A stretch of DNA of 20,803 nt from an uncultured Ruminiclostridium sp. Its GTDB lineage: Bacteria; Bacillota; Clostridia; Oscillospirales; Ruminococcaceae. The translations under genes were made by a program, and so were the position numbers. The DNA is taken from contig CAKSFR010000026.1 of NCBI GenBank assembly GCA_934454635.1, positions 1 to 20,803 of the forward strand. The letters run 5' to 3'. The notes under the pieces were generated by a model. That model made no database searches. It worked only from the letters and a program-made list of their open reading frames with translations, and was not told the origin of the DNA. Numbering within the stretch: position 1 is the stretch's first letter; every line of letters starts with the position of its first letter. Shown in pieces: positions 1-7,852 of the stretch.

Positions 1-330
1 AATCGTCCAGACATACATCGGCGCGGTTAGCGTGAAAACAAGACACGCGAAAAGAATCGCGGGAGCCGCCCATTCGAAATGCCCACTCTTTCGATAGCCA
101 AAGTACGTAAGCCCGAGTTTTGCAAAGAAAAACACCGCCAGAATCACATCTATGATCGGGAACACAACATTGTTCACAACTTGCTTTATCTGCCCCGAAG
201 CAGATTTCCATGTACCCTCAATCGTTCCCGCGACGTTGCCGCTGTCCGCAAAAGCAAAGACAGACATAGCGGTCATTGCAACAATTATAATCATTGCCAC
301 GCTTATAACTCTAACAATTTTCTTTTTCAT
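1..330 (-). CDS. DUF3852-like small membrane protein (3' end outside window)
   Basis: The frame is open from the ATG at 330 to the left edge, giving 110 residues without a stop, so the gene is partial at its 3' end. Residues 1-28 form a signal peptide (MKKK, a long hydrophobic run, then SVFAFA before DSGN). Two further hydrophobic stretches follow, at about 50-68 (VVFPIIDVILAVFFFAKL) and 88-108. From memory this matches the DUF3852 family found beside conjugation and Tad genes in Clostridia. The layout of a cleaved signal plus two short TM helices resembles VirB2/TrbC-type conjugative pilins, but that is my inference. AAAGGATG is the ribosome binding site and it overlaps the end of the preceding secreted-protein gene, so the two are co-transcribed and probably translationally coupled. 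Confidence 0.75.
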   Translation of the reverse strand, partial: MKKKIVRVISVAMIIIVAMTAMSVFAFADSGNVAGTIEGTWKSASGQIKQVVNNVVFPIIDVILAVFFFAKLGLTYFGYRKSGHFEWAAPAILFACLVFTLTAPMYVWTI

Positions 331-344
331 AAAAAATCATCCTT

Positions 345-2060
345 TCAGTATGACGGAGCAATATGCCAATCGTCGAATACGTTGCCCTTAATGGTAAGAC
401 TATCGGTCAGATTTGCGGAAAGCATTCCCGCAGGAGTCCAGCAATCAATCGCCCATGTGTAGACCTTGTAATTTCCGTCGGGATACCAGAGCGGAGTAAA
501 ATGTGTCCGATTATTGTAAGTACTGTACTTGTTTTTTCGGAATTCAAGCGCGCCGTTTGTATACTCCAACAGCCGCCAATAGGTTTTGTAATAAAATTCC
601 GGGAAGTAAGCAACAGCGTTCTGAAGCTCGGTATGCTGTCCATTTCCCGAAATTGAAGCGGTCACTGTTTCGTTAATTCCGTAGCCGGATTTCATGGTTC
701 TGCCTACATTTGTCGGATTTTTTTCATCGCAGGTGATACGCATATTCGCGCTCATGGAAACCGAGTAGGAATTGGTGTAGAATTCCCATTCGCCCTGATC
801 TTCCCAATAACCGTGATCCTGCCAGTAACCGCCTCTTGTTCCATCGGCATAGCGAATTGAGTGCCAGCGCCAGCGCGGAATCCATACCCAATCGGGAATC
901 CACCGCGCTCTCCAAACGCTCCATGCTGCCGAGGTTTTTTGCGGCTTGTTGGGAACACTTACCGCGCGGAAGCTGTCGTTTCTGTCGTCGGCGGTCGGAT
1001 CTGGAGGGGGATTTTTGTTGAGATCAACGATGCTCGCCGTAATATTGGTTTTGCTCGCGGACGCGCCGCCCGTCACCGTGACCTTAATGTTGACTGTCTG
1101 CTCGGTATTGGGAGTGTGCCACTTGCACCATACCAACTGCGAAGCGCCCTTTGGATATACGATATTTCCAACTGTATACACCTTATTTTTGATATAAAAC
1201 CGCACGGTCACGGGGTTGTCGGGAGTGTGTTCGCCGCCCGTTACTGTAATACTTGTGTACACATCGGTATCTACGCGGTATTCGTAATCGCTTGAGGTGA
1301 CCTCGACTTCTTCCTCCGGTTCCTTGAATGAAACTATTCCAACGCCGAGATAACGTATAATATCACTGTCGGTTGCCTTTGAATCGGTCGAGCCTGCCCA
1401 CGCCGTATACCCAAGTTCGTCCTTTTCAAGAAACATCGAAAGCGGAAGATTCTTATGCGACAACGGACCGAATTTATTTATCAAATCGCCGTCTGTCTGC
1501 ATATTGTACAACGCCGCTTCCGTGGCTGTCATTGCCGTTCTTACGCCATCGTAGGTGATGTACATGATTGGCTCGAGCATCAGCTTGTAGTCACCGCTTG
1601 TCAGCTTATCGTACTTGATTCCCGTATGCTCGGCAATACGCCTTACGACCTGCTCATCGGTGAAGTAGCTGCGAATTTCCTCAATGCTTGCTCCCGAACC
1701 GTCGCTTACAATGGTCGGAAGAGGCTCTGCTGGATTGATAAACGTATAAGCGGATGTTGTCGCGGAAAGTCCTGCTCCGCTGACATATTCTGCTTTGCTT
1801 ATCTTTCCGAAGTGAAGGGCGATATCCGAAACATTTTTATTTGTGTAGTCGTATGATGCAGACTTGGGCATGCCGCTTTCTGAATCGACAACAGTAATAC
1901 GAACACCATCATTGCCGGGATTCCAGAAATTCTCTGCGCTGCCGTCCTTTAAGCCGCCCCCGCCGTTGTCGATATTGGGATCTCCCTCAGCGAATGCGAC
2001 AATCTGCAAACAGAAAAATGCCGCCATAGCCGCGGCAATAATTCTTATGAATTTTCTCAT
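345..2060 (-). CDS. Large secreted Trp-rich surface protein of the pilus operon
   Basis: This 571-residue protein has a signal peptide at residues 1-24 (ending VAFA before EGDP) and no later TM helix, so it is secreted. Residues 28-43 are Gly/Asp-rich. Residues 255-345 are rich in alternating Thr/Val and look like a beta-sandwich (TSITVTGG, NIKVTVTGG). Residues 380-425 hold ten tryptophans, and the C-terminal 140 residues are aromatic-rich. I recognise no enzymatic motif. It lies 51 bp downstream of the Pro/Glu-rich anchored protein and just upstream of DUF3852. A very strong GGAGGTG site precedes the ATG. Proteins of this size occur in the same place in other Clostridia elements, from memory, without known function. 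A plausible role is a pilus-associated adhesin or a cell-surface subunit of the transfer apparatus (inference). Confidence 0.8.
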   Translation of the reverse strand: MRKFIRIIAAAMAAFFCLQIVAFAEGDPNIDNGGGGLKDGSAENFWNPGNDGVRITVVDSESGMPKSASYDYTNKNVSDIALHFGKISKAEYVSGAGLSATTSAYTFINPAEPLPTIVSDGSGASIEEIRSYFTDEQVVRRIAEHTGIKYDKLTSGDYKLMLEPIMYITYDGVRTAMTATEAALYNMQTDGDLINKFGPLSHKNLPLSMFLEKDELGYTAWAGSTDSKATDSDIIRYLGVGIVSFKEPEEEVEVTSSDYEYRVDTDVYTSITVTGGEHTPDNPVTVRFYIKNKVYTVGNIVYPKGASQLVWCKWHTPNTEQTVNIKVTVTGGASASKTNITASIVDLNKNPPPDPTADDRNDSFRAVSVPNKPQKTSAAWSVWRARWIPDWVWIPRWRWHSIRYADGTRGGYWQDHGYWEDQGEWEFYTNSYSVSMSANMRITCDEKNPTNVGRTMKSGYGINETVTASISGNGQHTELQNAVAYFPEFYYKTYWRLLEYTNGALEFRKNKYSTYNNRTHFTPLWYPDGNYKVYTWAIDCWTPAGMLSANLTDSLTIKGNVFDDWHIAPSY

Positions 2061-2078
2061 TCACACCTCCAAGAAAAT

Positions 2079-2105
2079 AAGCGCCAAGCCTTTCGCTCAG
2101 CGCTT
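2079..2105 (-). terminator. Intergenic hairpin, possible weak terminator or attenuator
   Basis: Read on the minus strand, AAGCGC pairs with GCGCTT, and an inner AGC/GCT pair surrounds a GAAAG loop. ATTTTCTT follows. It sits between the Pro/Glu-rich protein and the secreted protein. The U-tract is broken by A and C, so it may only lower expression of the downstream genes or mark an mRNA processing point. Confidence 0.4.
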
Positions 2106-2111
2106 TTTGGT

Positions 2112-2720
2112 TTATCCGAAGTACCCTATTTTGTTGCCGTTCTGATACATTTCGGTATCTGTGTATCCGATTCCGCCACCGCCCTCATCCTTTACCCAAC
2201 CGAAGCCGTTGATGTAGATCATGCCGTCTTGGGTATCGCCGTGCTTTGGAGTATCCGAAATCGTTTCCGGCTGCGGCTTGACCTCGGTCTGCTCGGATTC
2301 GTAGGTCGGCTCTTTGTCGGGGTTTGTGAGCATTTCCTCGTCCTCGATTTTGGGTGGTTCGGGAGATTCGTTCTGCGGAGCGCTCTCCGCCTTTTCGGGT
2401 TCGGGGAGGTCCTGATTGATCTCAATTCCGCCGTCCTTGATGAAGTCGGTCGCTTCCTTTTCGGGGTCACTCTCGGCGGTAGTGCTGTTATCGGGTATGA
2501 TTATGCTTTCTGCGGGCTTTTCTATCTCGATCGGCTTGGTTTCCTCATGTTTTGCGGTGGATATTTCTACGCTTATCGTGGGCGCTGAACTTGTACCGGA
2601 AGCATCGGGAACTGCCGCCTCGGGTTCGTGTGCGAACCGCGCCGCGATAAGGATTGCGAGCGCTGCGCACAATACCGTTCCGCCGCCTACGGCGAGGTTT
2701 CTTTTTGTTTTCATTGTCAT
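2112..2720 (-). CDS. DUF6550-like membrane-anchored Pro/Glu-rich protein
   Basis: The 202-residue protein starts at the ATG at 2720 (MTMKTKRN), which follows AGGTGA by six bases; an upstream in-frame ATG at 2765 lacks a good site. Residues 8-27 form one TM segment (GGGTVLCAALAILIAA). About 130 low-complexity residues follow, dominated by Pro, Glu, Thr and Ser (KPIEIEKPAESIII, EPEKAESAPQNES). The C-terminal 40 residues are more ordered and Gly/aromatic-rich (MIYINGFGWVKDEGGGG). This matches my memory of DUF6550, which accompanies Tad-like operons in Firmicutes mobile elements. The likely role is a wall-spanning stalk that presents the short C-terminal domain outside the peptidoglycan (inference). 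A promoter-like sequence lies just upstream. Confidence 0.7.
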   Translation of the reverse strand: MTMKTKRNLAVGGGTVLCAALAILIAARFAHEPEAAVPDASGTSSAPTISVEISTAKHEETKPIEIEKPAESIIIPDNSTTAESDPEKEATDFIKDGGIEINQDLPEPEKAESAPQNESPEPPKIEDEEMLTNPDKEPTYESEQTEVKPQPETISDTPKHGDTQDGMIYINGFGWVKDEGGGGIGYTDTEMYQNGNKIGYFG

Positions 2721-2763
2721 AAAATCACCTGTCCTTTCATGTCGGCGCTTTGCTGTTATCTGC

Positions 2764-2792
2764 ATTTTACCATACCGTGAGTAATTTATCCA
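2764..2792 (-). promoter_or_regulatory. Candidate internal sigma-A promoter
   Basis: On the minus strand TGGATA is followed after 17 bases by TAAAAT, and TGG directly precedes the -10 (extended -10). It lies in the 132-bp gap before the Pro/Glu-rich protein, the largest gap in the pilus operon. It would let the last three genes (anchored protein, secreted protein, DUF3852) be expressed apart from the pilus core. Confidence 0.45.
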
Positions 2793-2852
2793 GCGTTTTT
2801 GGGAATAATCTACATAAACAACAAAACTTTTTCTTTTTCCTGTGGATATTCA

Positions 2853-3398
2853 TTAGAACTTGGGGGTATATTTGGACTTCACGCAGAGCCGAATTTTCAT
2901 CGGCGGCAGAATATCTCCGCAGAACGACAGCGGAACTTCGAGCGTTATATACGAGGTCGCCGAGAATTGCGGGATATCTCCCGACGTGGGCGCGAACTGC
3001 GCGTTATCCACATTGACGGAAAGCCCGTAGACTGAATATTCCGTCCCATCGGCATTTATCTTAATGTGCTTTCCGCCGCTGCTGTGCAGTCCGAGCAGTT
3101 GATCCAGACGACCGTAAACATCTCCCGTAGAAACCGCCGATTTCCATGAGTTTCCCGAAAACCGATACCCGCCCGAATATCCCTCGCGAACGCCGTCATA
3201 GACATTGCTGTAATTTCCGACCGAGGTCGCGTTCACAGCTGACTGCACCGCGTCCTGAACGCCCGCCGAAATAATGACGAGCCGCACAATCTGCCATATA
3301 ACCACAAAAAACATCATTCCCGCGAGTGCCAGAACCACAGCCCACGGCGCGGAAGAAAAGCCTTTTTTCGAGTATAAAAGTTTTGTGATTTTCGTCAT
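2853..3398 (-). CDS. TadE/pseudopilin-like minor pilin
   Basis: The start is placed at the ATG at 3398 because it overlaps the DUF4320 stop as ATGA and follows GAGGTG by eight bases; an upstream TTG at 3404 is poorly spaced. The 181-residue product begins with a short basic leader ending KKG, then FSSAPWAVVLALAG and a long hydrophobic helix to about residue 42. That is the layout of a class III prepilin or TadE-like protein with cleavage after Gly. The rest is a soluble domain rich in Ser, Gly and Tyr (NYSNVYDGVREGYSGGY), ending in a basic KSKYTPKF. Position next to DUF4320 and TadC supports a minor pilin or pilus-assembly role. No family name is certain. Confidence 0.65.
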   Translation of the reverse strand: MTKITKLLYSKKGFSSAPWAVVLALAGMMFFVVIWQIVRLVIISAGVQDAVQSAVNATSVGNYSNVYDGVREGYSGGYRFSGNSWKSAVSTGDVYGRLDQLLGLHSSGGKHIKINADGTEYSVYGLSVNVDNAQFAPTSGDIPQFSATSYITLEVPLSFCGDILPPMKIRLCVKSKYTPKF

Positions 3399-3787
3399 TT
3401 CCAATACACCTCGCTTTTCCCCGAAGCCCTTGCCGTAAGCGTCACGGGAAAGCTCCCGAACTCACCGAAACCGATGTCCATTTTGTAGGTGCAAGTTACG
3501 GTGAACTCCTGATTAAGCTGCACTTTTCCCGTCCGCGACCATTCTATTTTCGGCGAAAGCCCCGTTTTCTCGGTCAAAACGAGCGCCCGCGAAGTAGTTT
3601 CCGAGCCGATTTTGCCTGAGATTTCGGCTTCTCTCACAAGCTCGTCCGCGTAATTGTCTAACTGGATTTTCGCCGACACAACGGGCGCGACCGCCATAAT
3701 CAATGCAATGACCATAACGACCACCAACACGATTATGACGACGTCGAAGTACCCCTCGCCGCGCTTGCTTTTCAATAATTTTTTCAT
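3395..3787 (-). CDS. DUF4320 family pilin-like protein
   Basis: The 130-residue protein starts at the ATG at 3787, five bases after GGAGG; the GTG at 3793 would overlap the binding site. It has a basic leader (MKKLLKSKRG) followed by EGYFDVVIIVLVVVMVIAL, a prepilin-type signal with Gly at -1, Glu at +1 and Asp at +5. One long N-terminal helix precedes a small domain (LVREAEISGKIGSETTSR, LTEKTGLSPKIEWSR) that matches DUF4320 closely from memory. It is probably processed by the prepilin peptidase of the same operon and becomes a minor pilin or a TadE/F counterpart in the envelope. Its stop overlaps the next start by four bases, which implies translational coupling. Confidence 0.82.
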   Translation of the reverse strand: MKKLLKSKRGEGYFDVVIIVLVVVMVIALIMAVAPVVSAKIQLDNYADELVREAEISGKIGSETTSRALVLTEKTGLSPKIEWSRTGKVQLNQEFTVTCTYKMDIGFGEFGSFPVTLTARASGKSEVYWK

Positions 3788-3798
3788 TCGCACCTCCG

Positions 3799-4671
3799 TT
3801 ACGCCATTGAACTCAGCGAATCGAGAAGCTGCATTCCCATGACCACAAGATAAGTGAGCAAGAACAGCATTAACATTCCGAAGCTGAAAATGCGGATTTT
3901 CGGCGGTATTTTCGCCGCTTTCGCCTTGAGCCTTTGGAGTTCGATCAGCTTGAAATCATGCGCCAGCATTTTGAAATATACTGCGCTGTCATCACCTCTG
4001 ATGACCGATACCAAACCGCGAACAACATCGGATAACTGTGCCGAATCGATACGCGCCTCAAATCTCGTCAAAGCCGCTTCATAGCTTGAACTACGCATAT
4101 CCGCGCAGGTCACGTTAAACTCGTAAGCGAAATGCACTCCCGCGTGCTTTTTGAAATTCTCCATAATGGATAAAACATCGCGCGAGGTCTTTAATTCTTG
4201 TTCGACAGTCGCCACAAATCTCGGTAATTCCTGCTCAATAGCATCACGCTTTTCACGCATTTTCTCGTCTGCTTTTCCGATTTCACGGAAATATTCAGCG
4301 AACGCGAGGATTATGCCAAACGGTATAACGAGCGGGAAAACAAACGCGCAGGGAACAGCCAAAAGCGCAATGCAAAAGGCTTTCAGAAACGCAAGCGCGG
4401 TAAAGGTTTCGGGCGTCATTTTAATTCCCGCGGACTTCAGCGTGCTTTCCAGCCGCGATTTTTTGTACTTGTCCATCGGGATAATTTTGCCGAGTTTTGC
4501 TGCAATTCCGAGCAATATCGCCTCGATATTTTTGGATATTTTCTTATCCTCGCGCCCTGTGTTCATTACCGCCTTTGATGTCTTGAGGTAGGGGATTTTC
4601 AGCGCGTTGGCGAACAGCATAAACAGTCCGACAGCGAGTGAAATTCCGAATAAAATAAGCAAAAATTCCAT
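3799..4671 (-). CDS. tadC: TadC-like type II secretion F family membrane protein
   Basis: The 290-residue inner-membrane protein has a TM at 1-24, a pair at about 92-128 and a last one at about 262-285. Between the last two lies a cytoplasmic helical domain of the T2SSF type (IEQELPRFVATVEQEL, then SRDVLSIMENF). This is the usual architecture of the TadB/TadC pair that forms the platform on which the TadA ATPase turns to polymerise pilin. The gene lies 12 bp after tadB in the order cpaF-tadB-tadC, which is the standard Tad order. The name TadC rather than TadB is given from gene order and is the less certain part. Confidence 0.82.
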   Translation of the reverse strand: MEFLLILFGISLAVGLFMLFANALKIPYLKTSKAVMNTGREDKKISKNIEAILLGIAAKLGKIIPMDKYKKSRLESTLKSAGIKMTPETFTALAFLKAFCIALLAVPCAFVFPLVIPFGIILAFAEYFREIGKADEKMREKRDAIEQELPRFVATVEQELKTSRDVLSIMENFKKHAGVHFAYEFNVTCADMRSSSYEAALTRFEARIDSAQLSDVVRGLVSVIRGDDSAVYFKMLAHDFKLIELQRLKAKAAKIPPKIRIFSFGMLMLFLLTYLVVMGMQLLDSLSSMA

Positions 4672-4683
4672 TCAGATACCCCC

Positions 4684-5613
4684 TTATCGCTTATACTCAA
4701 TCGGCTTGGTCAGCTTAATGACGATCGCCGTTGAAATAAAAATCCCGACCGCCGAAACTGCTAGCACGAGCTGCCCGATAACGGTATTCATAAGCGAATT
4801 AAACCATGCTTTATTGAGCATATATAACAGCGGAATATTTCCAATCACGAGAAAAGCCATAGAAATAAATTCCTTGCGCGGTCCCATTATCATATATTCG
4901 AGATCGGCGTTCACCACGCGCATATCCGACAGCTTGTTCACAATCGGGGTAAGCGTCGACTTCAAGCTGCGGTCGCTCTGACAGAGGATCAAGCTGTCGC
5001 ACCATTCGTGAAAAACCTCGTTGTCAATTTTGGTTTTCATGTCCAAAATCGCGGAGGTGATGTCGGGGTTCGACAGCTTAATTCTGCTGATGAAATTCTC
5101 GAAAACCGATTTAACAGGCGCGTTCAGATAGTGGACGTTTTCCTCAATGGACGTAATAATATCTTCATTTCTGAGGTAGGCGGTCGTTATGATCGACAGC
5201 GCCGTTTCCAACTCGGAAGATATTGCCTTTTTGTAGTTGATAGCGGTCGTTTTGACGTACCAAAATGGTACGAACATCAATCCCACAGCCATAACGGGAG
5301 CGAGAAAAGCGTTCCCAATTGCGACCGCGATACAAATCCCGACCGCCGACAGACCGAGAGAACAAGCGCACAAAACTCCGAACATATTCGTTCTGTTGGT
5401 GAGTCGCAATATCTCCTGCGCCTCGGAAATCTCGCGCCTGAAAATATTCGGCTTTTTTCTTTTCGTAGCTTCATTGATCTGCGATTTTATGCTGTTCGGT
5501 TTCGCGAGAATTCTCGTAAAAATCCCCTCGGTAAATTCCATCGGCGAGATACCAAACAGCATAAATGATCCGACGATCATACCGATAAAAGCTGCCGTTA
5601 ATATAGCGTTCAC
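4684..5613 (-). CDS. tadB: TadB-like type II secretion F family membrane protein
   Basis: This 309-residue protein has an N-terminal TM (1-22), a TM pair at about 77-118, and a C-terminal pair at about 250-298. The intervening segment SSELETALSIITTAYLRNED resembles the T2SSF cytoplasmic domain. It would pair with TadC as the inner-membrane platform of the pilus. Its ATG overlaps the stop of cpaF by four bases (ATGA), the hallmark of coupled translation for partners needed in fixed ratio. Loss of TM helices relative to typical TadB is not evident. Function is assigned by architecture and by its place directly after the ATPase. Confidence 0.82.
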   Translation of the reverse strand: MNAILTAAFIGMIVGSFMLFGISPMEFTEGIFTRILAKPNSIKSQINEATKRKKPNIFRREISEAQEILRLTNRTNMFGVLCACSLGLSAVGICIAVAIGNAFLAPVMAVGLMFVPFWYVKTTAINYKKAISSELETALSIITTAYLRNEDIITSIEENVHYLNAPVKSVFENFISRIKLSNPDITSAILDMKTKIDNEVFHEWCDSLILCQSDRSLKSTLTPIVNKLSDMRVVNADLEYMIMGPRKEFISMAFLVIGNIPLLYMLNKAWFNSLMNTVIGQLVLAVSAVGIFISTAIVIKLTKPIEYKR

Positions 5614-6998
5614 GCTGATTTTCCTCCTTTCAGCAATGCGTCAAGTTCTGCTTTCGGCATACCGTTTTCAAGCAGCCGTCTTTGGAGCGATTCGGAAATA
5701 TCCTCGACTTTTTCATGCGTACCCTTGACTATAAATTTCCCGTCCTCCATGCGGTTCTCGAAAATTTTGTATTGGTAGAGCGAGTGATATTTTCTCGTTC
5801 CGTCGGAACAAATTTCGCACTCCATAATTTCCATGATGCGGCGCTGCTTATTTTCAAGCTGCTTTGCGTAAACAACGATAGGAAACGCTTCTGTCACAAG
5901 GTTGAGAATCACTTTGTCATCAACATTCGGATATTTTCTCTTGCAAAGCGTCACCATTCTGCGCCAAGTGGATTCACACGAATTAGAGTGAATAGTGGTA
6001 ATTACGGTATGTCCCGTTCGCGCTGCTTCCTGAGCCGAATCAGCCTCACTGCCGCGCATTTCGCCGACCACAATATAATCGGGGTGAAAACGGAGCGCCA
6101 TATCCAGCAAATCGTCTTGCGTAATGGATTTTCGCTCGTCCTCGGATTCGCGCGTGATTGTATGCACGACCTTGTTTAAAATCTTATCGTTCTCATCACG
6201 CACCACCAAGTCCAACTCACGGGAGCCGCTTTTGATCGTGAGGATTCGCTTATCGTAGGGAATTGTGGTCAGCAGCCAGCCCGTAAGTGTCGTTTTTCCA
6301 CTTGAAGTCGCTCCTGCGACAGTCGTTGAGACACCGTATCTCACCAAAGCCGACAACAGCTCCATCATCTCATCGGTCGCCGTTCCCGACTTGAGAAAAT
6401 CCTCTTTTTTCAGCTTCTGCGCGTTGACGATACGGATTGATGCCGCAACACCGACATCTTCATCGACCAGCGGTGTTTTCAGAACCGCAATACGAATATT
6501 TTTCGAGAGATGTCCGAGTATAGCGGGCGAAGTATTGTCCAACACCATTCCCGAAACGTGAAGCATACGGCGAACAACGTTTATAGCGTGTTCGGGCGAC
6601 TCAAATTTCTCGTCGATTTTAACGTTCGTGCCGTTGGAATATTGGACTTCAATATCGTCCCAGGAATTGATATTTATTTCCTCAATCCCCGTGCCGAAAA
6701 TATATTTTGTGAGGAACGAAAACTCCGCCATTTCGGTGTAGAGCTTATCCACAAGTTCGGTCTGCGTCAAACCATCAACGGAAATTTTGTAATCAAGCAA
6801 ATATTTTCCGATATACCTCTTGACCTGCTGTTTTATATTGTCGTCGCCGGAGTTGACGTTATTGATCCCGTCGATCACCAGCATGGAATATTTGCTCGAA
6901 ATGTACGACTGCACCTCGTTCAGAACGTCGGTGAATTCGCGCTTTTTGTCGCTCTTAAAAAAGAGATTTTGCGTGTTGGTATTTGTCGTCAAATTCAT
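5610..6998 (-). CDS. cpaF: CpaF/TadA family pilus assembly ATPase
   Basis: The 462-residue cytoplasmic ATPase powers pilin assembly. Walker A is GATSSGKT at 229-236, the Walker B/Asp-box region is DYIVVGEMRG at 307-316, and the His box GHTVITTIHS is at 329-338. The N-terminal domain (about 60-200) contains EEININSWDDIEVQY, typical of the CpaF N-domain. Length agrees with the family. About 30 residues between 255 and 285 (SGSRELDLVVRDENDK) form the usual insertion after Walker A. It overlaps the cpaE-like gene upstream and tadB downstream by four bases each. A closely related use is as VirB11-type ATPase in conjugation, but the presence of TadB, TadC, CpaB and a prepilin peptidase favours pilus assembly. 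Confidence 0.92.
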   Translation of the reverse strand: MNLTTNTNTQNLFFKSDKKREFTDVLNEVQSYISSKYSMLVIDGINNVNSGDDNIKQQVKRYIGKYLLDYKISVDGLTQTELVDKLYTEMAEFSFLTKYIFGTGIEEININSWDDIEVQYSNGTNVKIDEKFESPEHAINVVRRMLHVSGMVLDNTSPAILGHLSKNIRIAVLKTPLVDEDVGVAASIRIVNAQKLKKEDFLKSGTATDEMMELLSALVRYGVSTTVAGATSSGKTTLTGWLLTTIPYDKRILTIKSGSRELDLVVRDENDKILNKVVHTITRESEDERKSITQDDLLDMALRFHPDYIVVGEMRGSEADSAQEAARTGHTVITTIHSNSCESTWRRMVTLCKRKYPNVDDKVILNLVTEAFPIVVYAKQLENKQRRIMEIMECEICSDGTRKYHSLYQYKIFENRMEDGKFIVKGTHEKVEDISESLQRRLLENGMPKAELDALLKGGKSA

Positions 6999-7852
6999 AA
7001 TTCATAGACCTCATTTGCGATTTTTGACACTGCCTTGCGGAAATCCTTACTGTCCTTTTCGGTAAGTCCCGCGAATAAATTCCCCGCGAGAAACTGCTTG
7101 TAAACCTCATCTGAGTGCGGAATTTTAAAGCTCACACCGCCTACGATCTGTTCTATCTCATCATCTGCTTGGAATGACGAAACATTGCTCGCCGCCTTAT
7201 ACTGCTTATTTGCGTTGAACTTATTGTCGAGGAGCAAGGGGAGCTGCGAGTTCAAATAAGAGATTGATTTCAAGTCGCATGACACCAAACGGAGAACCGC
7301 GTCAGACTCAATCAGCGAAACCGCCGAAAGCGTGTCATTTGTGATGTTTGAGGTGCAGTCGATGATGATGTATTCGCACATTTTCCGCAGTTCCGAGAGC
7401 AGCTCCCGCGCCTGCGTTTCGGTGTACGGAGCATAGGAAAACGCATTCTCGCCCTTCAGCATTGCGAGCATTGTGAGGTACTCGTTTTTCTTGTGCAAAA
7501 TCGCGTTTTGGCGGATAAGATTTCCGTCAACATGAGCCGCGCCGAGAATATTGCCGAGCGAGGTTTCCGCTTCAAGGTCGGACGGCGGGCAGACGTAGGG
7601 CAGAGGCGGCGCAGACATATCCGCAAGCACAAGGATGACATTCTTTTTCTGCGAAGCAATATACCGAGCCAGCTTAACGCTCATGATTGTCTTGCCGGAG
7701 GACGGCGATCCCCAGACTGCCAGCACCTGATTATCCCGTCTGTCGGGCGGCAACTCGAAACAAGCGCTCTCGGGAGAGTTTATGTCAAATTCGAGGTCAA
7801 GCTCTTCATCGTCATCGCCGCGCGAGATAAGCGATTTAAACAGATTCGGCAT
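6995..7852 (-). CDS. cpaE: CpaE/MinD-like P-loop ATPase of the Tad system
   Basis: The 285-residue protein has an acidic N-terminus (DDDEELDLEFD) and a Walker A GSPSSGKT at 48-55. A typical MinD/ParA switch region follows (VILVLADMSAPPLPYVC, then EYIIIDCTSN at about 135-145). The signature lysine of the KGG-type deviant Walker A is absent, since Ser and Pro occupy those places, so it is better called CpaE-like than MinD. In Tad systems CpaE localises the machine at the membrane. It lies between cpaB and cpaF, overlapping both (17 bp and 4 bp), in the canonical order. No receiver-like domain, found in some CpaE proteins, can be seen. Confidence 0.8.
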   Translation of the reverse strand: MPNLFKSLISRGDDDEELDLEFDINSPESACFELPPDRRDNQVLAVWGSPSSGKTIMSVKLARYIASQKKNVILVLADMSAPPLPYVCPPSDLEAETSLGNILGAAHVDGNLIRQNAILHKKNEYLTMLAMLKGENAFSYAPYTETQARELLSELRKMCEYIIIDCTSNITNDTLSAVSLIESDAVLRLVSCDLKSISYLNSQLPLLLDNKFNANKQYKAASNVSSFQADDEIEQIVGGVSFKIPHSDEVYKQFLAGNLFAGLTEKDSKDFRKAVSKIANEVYEL

